Assembly (NCBI GenBank): GCA_037954665.1
Contig: JBBMOL010000298.1
Span: forward strand, 558,001 to 622,000
From: Laguncularia racemosa
Lineage: Eukaryota > Streptophyta > Magnoliopsida > Myrtales > Combretaceae
DNA: 64,000 nucleotides
Direction: 5' to 3'
Below are positions 53,828 to 64,000 of the stretch, piece after piece. A program made the translations under genes and the position numbers. The notes below the pieces were generated by a model that was given only the letters and a program-made list of their open reading frames with translations, was not told the origin of the DNA and ran no database searches. Position 1 is the stretch's first letter. Every line of letters starts with the position of its first letter.

Positions 53828-56248
53828 CAAATGCACTAACAAATAATTTAGCAAACAAAATAACCTTATCCTACTTACTTACCACTTCCTCCTAACACTC
53901 TTAACACCTAGCAATCCAAGGAGGAGATGCTTTCTTTTTCAACCTAGACTCCCATCATGGCAAACCAAATAGGCTTTGTCTAAGAGCAACATAACAACAA
54001 ATGTTTGGTTGATTCAACTTCATTACACATTTGACAAATATTGGAATTAATGACATGTCTCTTTACAAGATTGCATTGAGTTGGAAGAGCATTATTTAAA
54101 GCTCTCCATATGAAGTATTTCACTTTACAAAGGCAAAGACTATTCCATACCTAATTTTATATTACCTGTTCTATCTAATATGACAAAGATGCGTTTAGAT
54201 TAGTAGCATAAGAGTTGCATCTAATGAAGTTATATGCTGATCTCATACTACATCTTCCATTTTTCTTATGTGGCTAAATGAGGTGGTCTACCATATTCGC
54301 ATAGGATAAAGGAATCTCTTAAATAGCTCTTATTATACTCTTGTTAAAGCATCTATGAATGTCTTCCACCTTCCAAGCTCTTGAAGAAGAATCTATTAAG
54401 TTTGAGACCCTTAACTCTAAAAAGTCTAAACCTGACCTAGCAATTGGTATATGCCCCTTTAAGCCCGATATCAACTATCTTCTCCCACTTGAATGGATGA
54501 TCAATCTCTTGCTTGCTAAAGTGTTCTTTACAAAAAAAAAAAAATCCCTTTCGTGTAAAGTGCTTACCTATCCCAAAAATGACAGGATCCCTTAGATACC
54601 AACAAAAATGAAGAGTTAGGATAATAGATGCCTTTGAGTAAATGTACCTAAAAAGTGTCAGTTTATTAATAATCCTCCACACTAACTTTTATGAGAAGAG
54701 TTGAATTAAAATCAATAAGGTATTTAAATCCCAAATCCACTCTTGCTATTGATAAGGTTAAATTCTTCTAACTCTTTTAATGAATTTTCCTTTCATCTTT
54801 AGTTTGTCCCCACCAATATTGTGCTACTATAAAGTTTACCTCTTTACACCACTTTGTTAGAAACTTGAAGTAGCTCATTAAGTATGTAGGAATAGCACCT
54901 ACTATTGCTTTAATGAGAATTTCCTTACTAGAATTTAATAGTAAATATTTCTTCCAATTTTTTAGATTGGATCATATTTAGTCTTTAATAAACTATGAAG
55001 CCTTTGTTTTATTTCTGCTCGAAATGGTAGGCACTCCTAAATAAATACTTGGATTAGTAGAGATGAGAATCTCTAATGCCTCACATATGTCATTCATATA
55101 ATCTGGTGAAGTATTTTGCTGAAGAATAAACTTGACTTATGTGAATTTATTTTCTTCCTTGAGGCCTTGCAATAGTCTTACAAAATTCTTCACAACACTT
55201 ATATATTCTCAATGGTGGCCTTAACAAAAAATAAAGAATTATGAGCAAAAAGCAAGTGAGATAAGATGGGGGAAGATCTTCAAATCTTCATTCCTCTCAA
55301 ATTATTATCCACTATAGTGTTTTTAAAATTCATGATAATGCATTAGCAACTAAAATAAATAGATATGATGATAAAGTTTTACCTTGTTGAATACCTCTAA
55401 TAGGATTAACTTGACCTGTAAATTTCTCATTAACAACAATAAGAGACCAACGTAATGCATTCCATCACCTATTTTACCCATGTGTCACAAAAACCAAGCT
55501 TGATAAGGATTGCTCCTAAAAAGTCCCATTTAACATAGTCATAGGCTTTGTTCATGTTAAGTTTTATAGAACAAAACATTTTTTCACTACATTGCTTTGT
55601 TCTAAGGAATGACTTTACTAGACATAAAAGCACTTTGAAGTTCAAACACGATACTATGTAAATTTGGTTTTAATCCATTTACCAATACTCATAATCTGAA
55701 AGATGAAATTATAGAGGCTAATGGGGGACTTGTGTCTTACTTCCTAGGGAGATGCAATTTTGGGAATAAGGACAATATTTGTAAGGTAAGGGAATAAGAT
55801 ACAATACCTATGTTGAAAAAAAGACTGGATTGTCTCCACCATGCTTTGTCCAACAATGTGTCAGTAATGTTGACAAAAAAATCCTAGGAAACCATATAAG
55901 CCAAGAGCTATAAGGGCTCTGAATTAAAATATAGCATCCTTTATTTCATCTACTACAACTGCTTTACTTAGGACTTGATTGATATCACTGTTAACCAAAA
56001 TGAAAACTGAATCAAGTATAGCATTCTAATCGCTACCTCAACTAGATATGAAGAGATTGTCATAATGTTTATGGAAAACTTCCATGATCACCTTTTCATC
56101 TTAAATCTAGGTACCGGCTCCATCCTTCCATTTTAGGATTTTGTTTCTTTAACAACACCTTAAAGTGGATTGATGAAAAAAATTTTATTTCTATTGCTCT
56201 CTTTTAGTCAGCTAACACTAGATTGTTGTTGCCATCTCTACATCACTG
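53828..56248 (-). pseudogene. LINE reverse transcriptase and zf-RVT domain, degenerate (right part of the split LINE)
   Basis: Minus reading gives LINE RT pieces: NIVLIPKIAS, SFMSSKVIP, GIQQGKTLSSYLFILVANAL, YLGVPTISSRNKTKA and LNSSKEILIKAIVGAIPTYL. The zf-RVT part is at about 53940-54200 (KVKYFIWRALNNALPTQCNL, CQMCNEVESTKHLLLCCS). No frame is continuous. The mirror copy is at 60164-62580 in plus orientation. Confidence 0.75.
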
Positions 56249-57646
56249 TCGAGTCTAATTTTTGAATTCCCATTCCTAATCCGATCTAAACTAAACCCTA
56301 TGCTCATCTAATCTAGATCCTCGACTTGAGTTAGGAATTTCGTTTGATTTTTGGAGTCGCCACCCAACTGTTGTTGGGAAAAAAGTGAATTAAGACTAAA
56401 GGAGCGGATTAGTCTTAATTTGGACTACTAGTCGTCGTTATTTCCTCTTCTCGTTTTTGTGAGAAGAGAAAAAGGGAAAACCAGAGTTTCTAAGTCCGGA
56501 GGCTAACCTATTAAAACCTATACGGTTACCACCTAATCTCCTGAAATTGTTCATCTTTAGAAATGTGTTTCATTGTGTTTCTGTTAATTTTTGTTATGTC
56601 TTTTATTTCAAAAAAAGGATTTTTCATTTATTTTATGGGTTGACCCGAATGGGTGCCTACGTACCTGCTACTCAGGATCAAACAAGCGGTAGTTCGCTTT
56701 TCTGAAAATCTTTAGTGCATTGGTGAATTTTAATTCTGAAATTTCTTTCGATTTATGTTCTTACCATTTTTGGGATTTTTCCTAAAACTCTAAACTTAAG
56801 CTTGATTTTATTTTGAAAAAAATGATTTTATAGGGAAAACACCAATTTTGATTTATTTGACGAAAATGATTTTTCTAAGTGCTAAAACTTATTTATTTAT
56901 CTTTTTATGATTTTTTATGACTTTTTATGATTTTGTTATTTTTGTGATTTCTGAGAATTTTTTGGGATTTTTGTGGTTTTTGGGAATTTTTGTTGATTTT
57001 CGTGATTTTTGGGAATTTTTGTGATTTTTGTGATTTTTGGAAATTTTTTTGATTTTTTGGGAATTTTGTTCATTGTCTATCCTATTTGACATCTAAAATT
57101 TTATGATTTATTTTCCTAATTTTTATTATTTTTCTATATATTTTTTATTTATCTATTTATTATTATTATTTTTTTATTTTTCTACATTATTAAATTCTAG
57201 AAAAATCTAATATCTACATTTTTCTATTTATTAAAAATAACACATAAATAAATAAATAACTAAATAAAAAATAATAAATAAACAAAATTAATTAAATAAA
57301 AATGAAAAAAAATCCGGAAAATCCGACTTATCTGGATCCGGGTCGGTGCGCGGGTCGGGTTGGTCGGGTTGAATTGGGTCGAATCGGGTCGGGTCAGATC
57401 GGTCGGACACGGCGGTGGGGTTGGCTCGTTCACGGCGTTCCGGCGGTCCTTTGCGGCTGGTGAAGTGTCGAATCCTAGCTTCTTGAGGGTGCTGAATCCG
57501 ATGGTGGTGGCGGTTTACTCCTAGAACGTCTCCTTGCGGTGGCTCAACTCCGATCGGCGGTCGCAACTTTGGGTTTCCTTCGATCTACACTCTTTTCTCT
57601 CTCTCTCACGATTTTGATCTGTGTTCTTGCTTCCTCATCTCCTCCT

Positions 57647-57656
57647 CTATTTATAG
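57647..57656 (-). promoter_or_regulatory. TATA box of the family B LTR
   Basis: On minus CTATAAATAGAGGAGG; the conserved position is matched by TATAAATA at 32821-32830 (plus-strand tatttataag) in the diverged copy. Confidence 0.6.
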
Positions 57657-57998
57657 GCGCTTGAAAACGAGCTGGATAAGCTCGGATTTCCTCCGATTGA
57701 AGCTGATCGGATTTTCGGTTGAAAAACCAACTCCGATTCGTGCCCATCCAACAATTTGTTGCGATTTGATTTTAATTAGATAATGTTTATCTTATCTTTG
57801 TTGAAGATCTATTGGATTTGTGCAAAAAAAATCGAATCAAAATGGCCGAAATACGAATTTTTTCCTCGCCGGCGATCTCGGGCTCGAGGTAGGAGACGAT
57901 CACGCGCCCGGTGCGTGCGCTTCCTCTAGCCAATCAGATGTCGCCACGTGTCCTGGGCAAATGAGAAAAATCGCAAAACGCGGAAACTGCTTCCCCCG

Positions 57999-58064
57999 CG
58001 TTTCGAACCCTCGACCTCGCACCCCGTACCGCGCTTTAGCCCATGGTCCGGTCCAGCTGAGCTA
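57999..58064 (-). ncRNA. tRNA-like segment with Pol III A and B boxes in the LTR
   Basis: On minus TAGCTCAGCTGG (58053-58064) fits the A-box consensus TRGCNNAGYNGG and GGTTCGAAACG (57999-58009) is close to the B-box GGTTCGANNCC, about 55 bp apart. No clover-leaf tRNA could be verified. Such fused tRNA-like sequences occur in plant transposons; transcription by Pol III is not shown. Confidence 0.4.
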
Positions 58065-58353
58065 GCCCACTTTCGCGATTTTATTTATTTCACAAATTAC
58101 ATATATGCAATGCGATTTTTCTATTTTTTTGTATTTTTTGAAATTTCAAAAATTTGTAAAAATTGTTTATTATTCATTATTGCTATTTCCGAAATCATTT
58201 TTCAAAATTGAAGTGTTTTCCTATTTATTTTTATTTTTTGAACATTTTTATTATTTTATGCTAAATTAGGGAAAAAATGGAAAAATTTGGAAAAATTGAA
58301 TATTGATTATTATTGAAAATTATTGACTCCTAGGGTAAAAATGGGGTGTTTAC

Positions 58354-59086
58354 AGCTGCCCCTCTTTGTGGTAAAGTTTGAAAAACTTAACTACAAAGAC
58401 AAACAAAAGACGCCATTTTTGACCTATTGAATTAGGTTTTAGTAGGAAAATGCCCCAAGAGCTGATGATCCTACGGTTGAAGATGCTCCTATCAATTCAA
58501 GGTAATGTTCCCTCTCCAAAAAGTGCTTTATGGGCTAACTAATTGGCGACAGGACACATGTCAAGCCTCGAGTAGGAATGTATGAGAAATGATGATAGGA
58601 AGCGTCTTATCAGACTTGCAACCTTGGAAAGAAAATTTACTTAGGAAGCGCCCTTATGAGCTGGCTACCTGTCGACAGAAGCGTCTTGTTAGACTAGCAA
58701 CTGTTTGGGAAGGATGTTTCCGAAAAGTGCCCCTAAGAGCTGACTAATCGGGAGAATCTAGGAAAGTGCCCATATTGGGCTGACTAACCTTAAAATAGAT
58801 TTTAGGAAAGTGCCCATCTTGGGCTGACTAACCCGTGATAGTGTCTCAAAAGGTGCCCTTATGAGCTGACCCTGAGAACGGATTTTTAGGAAAGTGCCCA
58901 TATTGGGCTGACTAACCTTTAATAAAATTCTTAGGAAAGTGCCCATCTTGGGCTGACTAACCTGTGGTAATGTCTCAAAAGGTGCCCTTATGAGCTGACC
59001 CTGAGAACGGATTTTTAGGAAAGTGCCCCAAGAGCTGACTAACCTAAAATAGAACTGTCTCAAAAGGTGCCCTTATGAGCTGACCC
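58354..59086 (-). other. 3' internal region of the family B element with tandem repeats
   Basis: Adjoins the polypurine tract at about 58354-58375. Repeats of the plus motifs aaaagtgcccatnttgggctgactaacc and tctcaaaaggtgcccttatg..agctgaccctgagaacgg occur many times between 58560 and 59086 in a higher-order period of about 120 bp. The minus ORF 58758-59063 is a repeat artefact. The sequence runs into the N gap. Confidence 0.75.
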
Positions 59087-59586
59087 NNNNNNNNNNNNNN
59101 NNNNNNNNNNNNNNNNNNNNNNNNNNNNNNNNNNNNNNNNNNNNNNNNNNNNNNNNNNNNNNNNNNNNNNNNNNNNNNNNNNNNNNNNNNNNNNNNNNNN
59201 NNNNNNNNNNNNNNNNNNNNNNNNNNNNNNNNNNNNNNNNNNNNNNNNNNNNNNNNNNNNNNNNNNNNNNNNNNNNNNNNNNNNNNNNNNNNNNNNNNNN
59301 NNNNNNNNNNNNNNNNNNNNNNNNNNNNNNNNNNNNNNNNNNNNNNNNNNNNNNNNNNNNNNNNNNNNNNNNNNNNNNNNNNNNNNNNNNNNNNNNNNNN
59401 NNNNNNNNNNNNNNNNNNNNNNNNNNNNNNNNNNNNNNNNNNNNNNNNNNNNNNNNNNNNNNNNNNNNNNNNNNNNNNNNNNNNNNNNNNNNNNNNNNNN
59501 NNNNNNNNNNNNNNNNNNNNNNNNNNNNNNNNNNNNNNNNNNNNNNNNNNNNNNNNNNNNNNNNNNNNNNNNNNNNNNNNNNNNNN
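59087..59586. other. Assembly gap of 500 N
   Basis: Exactly 500 undetermined bases, a standard placeholder length. It follows the tandem repeats and precedes the inverted copy of 56826 downward. Confidence 0.98.
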
Positions 59587-60163
59587 ATCATTTTTTTCAA
59601 AATAAAATCAAGCTTAATTTTAGAGTTTTAGGAAAAATCCCAAAAATGGTAAGAACATAAATCGAAAGAAATTTCAGAATTAAAATTCACCAATGCACTA
59701 AAGATTTTCAGAAAAGCGAACTAACCGCTTGTTTGATCCTGAGTAGCAGGTACGTAGGCACCCATTCGGGTCAACCCATAAAATAAATGAAAAATCCTTT
59801 TTTTGAAATAAAAGACATAACAAAAATTAACAGAAACACAATGAAACACATTTCTAAAGATGAACAATTTCAGGAGATTAGGTGGTAACCGTATAGGTTT
59901 TAATAGGTTAGCCTCCGGACTTAGAAACTCGGTTTTCCCTTTTTCTCTTCTCACAAAAACGAGAAGAGGAAATAACGACGACTAGTAGTCCAAATTAAGA
60001 CTAATCCGCTCCTTTAGTCTTAATTCACTTTTTTCCCAACAACAGTTGGGTGGCGACTCCAAAAATCAAACGAAATTCCTAACTCAAGTCGAGGATCTAG
60101 ATTAGATGAGCATAGGGTTTAGTTTAGATCGGATTAGGAATGGAATTCAAAAATTAGACTCGA
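59587..60163 (+). repeat. Family B LTR 3' end, inverted copy (plus orientation)
   Basis: Reverse complement of 56249-56826; ends ..gaattcaaaaattagactcgaca. Differs from the left copy by a few bases only. Confidence 0.85.
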
Positions 60164-62580
60164 CAGTGATGTAGAGATGGCAACAACAATCTAGTGTTAG
60201 CTGACTAAAAAGAGCAATAGAAATAAAATTTTTTTCATCAATCCACTTTAAGGTGTTGTTAAAGAAACAAAATCCTAAAATGGAAGGATGGAGCCGTACC
60301 TAGATTTAAGATGAAAAAGGTGATCATGGAAGTTTTCCATAAACATTATGACAATCTCTTCATATCTAGTTGAGGTAGCGATTAGAATGCTATACTTGAT
60401 TCAGTTTTCATTTTGGTTAACAGTGATATCAATCAAGTCCTAAGTAAAGCAGTTGTAGTAGATGAAATAAAGGATGCTATATTTTAATTCAGAGCCCTTA
60501 TAGCTCTTGGCTTATATGGTTTCCTAGGATTTTTTGTCAACATTACTGACACATTGTTGGACAAAGCATGGTGGAGACAATCCAGTCTTTTTTTTAACAT
60601 AGGTATTGTATCTTATTCCCTTACCTTTACAAATATTGTCCTTATTCCCAAAATTGCATCTCCCTAGGAAGTAAGACACAAGTCCCCCATTAGCCTCTAT
60701 AATTTCATCTTTCAGATTATGAGTATTGGTAAATGATTAAAACCAAATTTACATAGTATCGTGTTTGAACTTCAAAGTGCTTTTATGTCTAGTAAAGTCA
60801 TTCCTTAGAACAAAGCAATGTAGTGAAAAAATGTTTTGTTCTATAAAACTTAACATGAACAAAGCCTATGACTATGTTAAATGGGACTTTTTAGGAGCAA
60901 TCCTTATCAAGCTTGGTTTTTGTGACACATGGGTAAAATAGGTGATGGAATGCATTACGTTGGTCTCTTATTGTTGTTAATGAGAAATTTACAGGTCAAG
61001 TTTAATCCTATTAGAGGTATTCAACAAGGTAAAACTTTATCATCATATCTATTTATTTTAGTTGCTAATGCATTATCATGAATTTAAAAACACTATAGTG
61101 GATAATAATTTGAGAGGAATGAAGATTTGAAGATCTTCCCCCATCTTATCTCACTTGCTTTTTGCTCATAATTCTTTATTTTTGTTAAGGCCACCATTGA
61201 GAATATATAAGTGTTGTGAAGAATTTTGTAAGAACTATTGCAAGGCCTCAAGGAAGAAAATAAATTCACATAAGTCAAGTTTATTCTTCAGCAAAATACT
61301 TCACCAGATTATATGAATGACATATGTGAGGCATTAGAGATTCTCATCTCTACTAATCCAAGTATTTATTTAGGAGTGCCTACCATTTCGAGCAGAAATA
61401 AAACAAAGGCTTCATAGTTTATTAAAGACTAAATATGATCCAATCTAAAAAATTGGAAGAAATATTTACTATTAAATTCTAGTAAGGAAATTCTCATTAA
61501 AGCAATAGTAGGTGCTATTCCTACATACTTAAATGAGCTACTTCAAGTTTCTAACAAAGTGTGTAAAGAGGTAAACTTTATAGTAGCACAATATTGGTGG
61601 GGACAAACTAAAGATGAAAGGAAAATTCATTAAAAGAGTTAGAAGAATTTAACCTTATCAATAGCAAGAGTGGATTTGGGATTTAAATACCTTATTGATT
61701 TTAATTCAACTCTTCTCATAAAAGTTAGTGTGGAGGGTTATTAATAAACTGACACTTTTTAGGTACATTTACTCAAAGGCATCTATTAATCCTAACTCTT
61801 CATTTTTGTTGGTATCTAAGGGATCCTGTCATTTTTGGGATAGGTAAGCACTTTACACGAAAGGGATTTTTTTTTTTTGTAAAGAACACTTTAGCAAGCA
61901 AGAGATTGATCATCCATTCAAGTGGGAGAAATAGTTGATATCGGGCTTAAAGGGGCATATACCAATTGCTAGGTCAGGTTTAGACTTTTTAGAGTTAAGG
62001 GTCTCAAACTTAATAGATTCTTCTTCAAGAGCTTGGAAGGTGGAAGACATTCATAGATGCTTTAACAAGAGTATAATAAGAGCTATTTAAGAGATTCCTT
62101 TATCCTATGCGAATATGGTAGACCACCTCATTAGCCACATAAGAAAAATGGGAAGATGTAGTATGAGATCAGCATATAACTTCATTAAAATGCAACTCTT
62201 ATGCTACTAATCTAAACGCATCTTTGTCATATTAGATAGAACAGGTAATATAAATTAGGTATGAATAGTCTTTGCCTTTGTAAAGTGAAATACTTCATAT
62301 GGAGAGCTTTAAATAATGCTCTTCCAACTCAATGCAATCTTGTAAAGAGACATGTCATTAATTCCAATATTTGTCAAATGTGTAATGAAGTTGAATCAAC
62401 CAAACATTTGTTGTTATGTTGCTCTTAGACAAAGCCTATTTGGTTTGCCATGATGGGAGTCTAGGTTGAAAAAGAAAGCATCTCCTCCTTGGATTGCTAG
62501 GTGTTAAGAGTGTTAGGAGGAAGTGGTAAGTAAGTAGGATAAGGTTATTTTGTTTGCTAAATTATTTGTTAGTGCATTTG
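60164..62580 (+). pseudogene. LINE RT and zf-RVT remnant, inverted copy
   Basis: Reverse complement of 53828-56248. The same RT and zf-RVT motifs now read on plus (GIQQGKTLSSYLFILVANAL near 61020-61080; KVKYFIWRALNNALPTQCNL near 62280-62345). Extra single-base indels break frames further than in the left arm. Confidence 0.85.
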
Positions 62581-64000
62581 GAAAATGATAGAGATCCGGA
62601 GGCATCCAACACTCAGGAGCTAGTCAAAGCTAATGACCCTTTACAAGGTATCGGGGTCCTATGACACGATCACGGACCAAGCAAAAGAAGGAGGCATTGC
62701 AATGGTTGATTATGGAACTTCAGGAGCAAGAGGTAACTCGACACAACTCTAACATAAGTCCTAAGCTCATGAACATCATATATCAAAGTAAGGACGAAGC
62801 GGGGGACATCAGAATTGCATTGACGACCACCAGCGAAGGAAAGGCCGCCAGCCTAGAATTGGCTGGCCTTTAAAAGGCAAGGTACGCTAGCTATGAAGGC
62901 TGCCGACCTTGGAATTTACACTGCCGACCTACTGGCTGGCCTAACCCATCCGTTGTTTTTTTATTATTTCAAAGCCGGCCCTGGATGTATTTAGGCCGCC
63001 AACTTTTAATTAATGACGAATATAAACTCCTTTGTATGACATTTGAAAGGGCATTATCAAATTTACCATATTGTGAATGAGATTTTTGAGAGAGTTCCTC
63101 TTCCTTTAATTCTTGCGAATTGAACTAATCTTGATTTCTTCATCCTAAACGCTTGGGGAAATCGATCTGTGATAGCTTAGGTTCCATTCGGCGTGTTTGA
63201 TTGGGGTCAGGTTACGTTTGATTCATTCGATTCAATTTTGATTCTAGGGTTTGAATCCTTATTGATCGTTGGGTCTTAGATCGATATCTAGGGTTCGCGT
63301 CATTTGGTATCAAAGCCGAGGCTCATTGAATCGGGTAATTTCTATCCTTGTTCATTGATTGTGTGAATTTTCTATCGTAGCCTATTAAAAAAAATCGTTC
63401 GTAGGAATTTGGCTCGTTAATCCCATTGTTTATTGCTGACATTGTTTGGTCGCACAATTGCTTCTTGTGATTTCCCATTGTTCCTGATTCCATCGGCATA
63501 TAATATATATATTTATACATTCCGCTGCCGATTTCATTAAAGGACTTAGAATCCTTTTCATTATCTCCTTCGGCCAATAGATCCACTTACTCGTTGTTTA
63601 TTCTAGTCAAGGAATATCACATTCTAAATAGAAATTCTTGGTGTGAAATAAAAAAAAAAAAAGGTTGCTGAATGTTGATTGAATTCCCATTGATATTTTA
63701 TTTCACCGGATAAATTGTCCGAGTTCATTGTTTTTCCTGTCAAGTTGTTCATATTCCATTTGGGTCATTGAGCTTGTCATCGTTATCGTTGCTTAATTTT
63801 ATTTTTTTTTGAGTTGTCACATTGATTTATCCTAGTCGTTTATTTGAAGAAATTTCGTTGAGTTAGTTCTAGAACAAGGACTTGTAAAGGAAAAATAGAG
63901 TGTGAGATTAATATCATGAGAAGTCCCAAAATTTGTGTTACACAAGAGTGAATTTTCATCTTTGAATGTAAACACTGAGGGAGTGAATTGTGAGGCCTTG
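62581..64000 (+). mobile_element. CRM-like element, inverted copy, 5' part (cut by window end)
   Basis: Target duplication copy gaaaa (62581-62585), LTR 62586-63302 (717 bp, TGATAGAG..GCGTCA), primer site from about 63305 (tggtatcaaagcc), then leader to the window end. It is the reverse complement of 52399-53827. Coding region lies beyond 64000. ORF 62661-62873 is the LTR-encoded tail and starts late because a base is missing in a C run (about 62648-62652). Confidence 0.9.
62586..63302 (+). repeat. 5' LTR of the inverted CRM-like copy
   Basis: Matches 53103-53822 in reverse orientation at near identity; 717 versus 720 bp from small indels. Confidence 0.9.

Larger units (their letters stand above)
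34337..56248 (-). mobile_element. Decayed minus-strand LINE split by two Ty3-gypsy insertions
   Basis: On minus, from right to left: RT remnants (about 54500-56200), zf-RVT (about 53880-54200), then the Ty3-gypsy elements at 47218-53822 and 35279-47197, then an RNase H domain (about 34420-35000) and a poly-T run (34337-34347) that would be the LINE poly(A) tail. The order RT, zf-RVT, RNase H is normal for plant L1-type LINEs, so I infer one LINE broken by later insertions. The pieces have many stops and frameshifts. Another family B LTR lies directly at its 5' side (56249). Confidence 0.6.
52399..56826. repeat. Left arm of the large inverted repeat
   Basis: 4,428 bp whose reverse complement is 59587-64000 (4,414 bp), covering the CRM-like element's leader and 5' LTR, the LINE remnant and the end of the family B LTR. 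The right arm is cut by the window end, so the repeat is longer. Confidence 0.93.
56249..58353 (-). repeat. LTR of a family B gypsy element, minus orientation
   Basis: On minus it begins TGTAAACACCCCATTTTTAC (58353) and ends ..AAAAATTAGACTCGACA (56249), about 2.1 kb. A TATA box CTATAAATAG lies on minus at 57647-57656 and drives transcription leftward. At about 56355-56370 is a GGTGGCGACTCC segment (minus), which resembles a primer site but lies inside the LTR in both copies. Its right neighbour on minus is GAGGGGCAGC, a polypurine tract, so this is a 3' LTR. Contains tRNA-like boxes (57999-58064). Minus ORFs 57288-57747 are LTR sequence, not genes. Confidence 0.8.
59587..64000. repeat. Right arm of the large inverted repeat
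   Basis: Reverse complement of 52399-56826 with scattered differences, mostly one-base length changes in homopolymers. Begins at the first base after the N gap. Confidence 0.93.

Noticed and set aside
56350..56372. GGTGGCGACTCC (minus) as the primer binding site of the family B element
   Set aside because: Both family B copies continue in homology about 110 bp beyond it to a shared ..GACTCGACA end, and the 56249 copy is bordered by a LINE there, so the segment is inside the LTR as I define it. A primer-site origin remains possible if the LTR end is redefined.
57288..57747. Minus ORFs of 92 and 67 codons with Arg/Pro-rich sequence
   Set aside because: They lie in the transcribed part of a family B LTR, directly after its TATA box. 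High local GC produces open frames; no domain is seen and the diverged copy at 31184-33486 does not keep them.
58758..59063. Minus ORF with repeating RAPFETL and SQPKMGTFL motifs
   Set aside because: It is the translation of tandem DNA repeats in the 3' region of a gypsy element; the period is in DNA and not a constraint on protein.
59073..59600. ORF across the gap
   Set aside because: Almost all of it is undetermined bases (N).
1..64000. CRISPR arrays, operons, prokaryotic genes or Rho-independent terminators
   Set aside because: The window is plant nuclear DNA with introns, LINEs and LTR elements; the tandem and inverted repeats found have no regular spacer structure.

Overview
This is eukaryotic (plant) nuclear DNA: AT-rich, intron-bearing and dominated by retrotransposons. 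The one host gene I recognise is on the minus strand. It is the 5' part of EXECUTER, a chloroplast singlet-oxygen signalling protein found in plants. Its exons 1-4 (22865-23242, 10872-10988, 10717-10782, 10184-10290) are read from intact frames with good splice sites. Intron 1 is 11.9 kb and intron 4 runs off the left edge (over 10 kb); both are filled with transposons. A woody eudicot with transposon-swollen introns, such as grapevine, would fit, but the species is an inference.

Layout. 1-9830 (EXECUTER intron 4): a decayed Ty1-copia element split by a young, nearly intact Ty1-copia element (205-5448; 241-bp LTRs with 2 differences). 10162-10988: EXECUTER exons 4-2. 10989-22864 (intron 1): two LINEs of one family with visible target-site duplications (11967-13522; 19112-21397), an older LINE (14480-15594 and about 21860-22701), and a minus-strand copia (about 15595-21860) that sits in the older LINE and is itself cut by the second LINE. 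22865-23330: EXECUTER exon 1 and promoter. 23520-34336: AT-rich intergenic DNA with a 1.3-kb inverted-terminal-repeat element holding a small tandem array, a coding-poor LTR element (26110-29657), a solo-type LTR of a second family (31184-33486) and fragments.

34337-56248: a decayed minus-strand LINE split by two Ty3-gypsy elements. One is an 11.9-kb Tat-like element (35279-47197) with a degenerate intron-containing ORF on its antisense strand. The other is a 6.6-kb CRM-like chromovirus (47218-53822) with a perfect 5-bp target duplication and a pol frame that runs into its LTR. 56249-59086: a minus-strand LTR and the adjoining 3' internal tandem repeats. 59087-59586: 500 N. 59587-64000: a near-perfect reverse complement of 52399-56826.

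Apart from EXECUTER, coding sequence belongs to transposable elements; most frames are broken by stops and frameshifts. The strongest second-look items are the large inverted duplication around the N gap, the antisense spliced ORF in the Tat-like element, the perfect 89-bp palindrome at 35029-35217, and the transposon-loaded EXECUTER introns. I found no CRISPR array, operon or rRNA. tRNA-like Pol III boxes occur only inside transposons.
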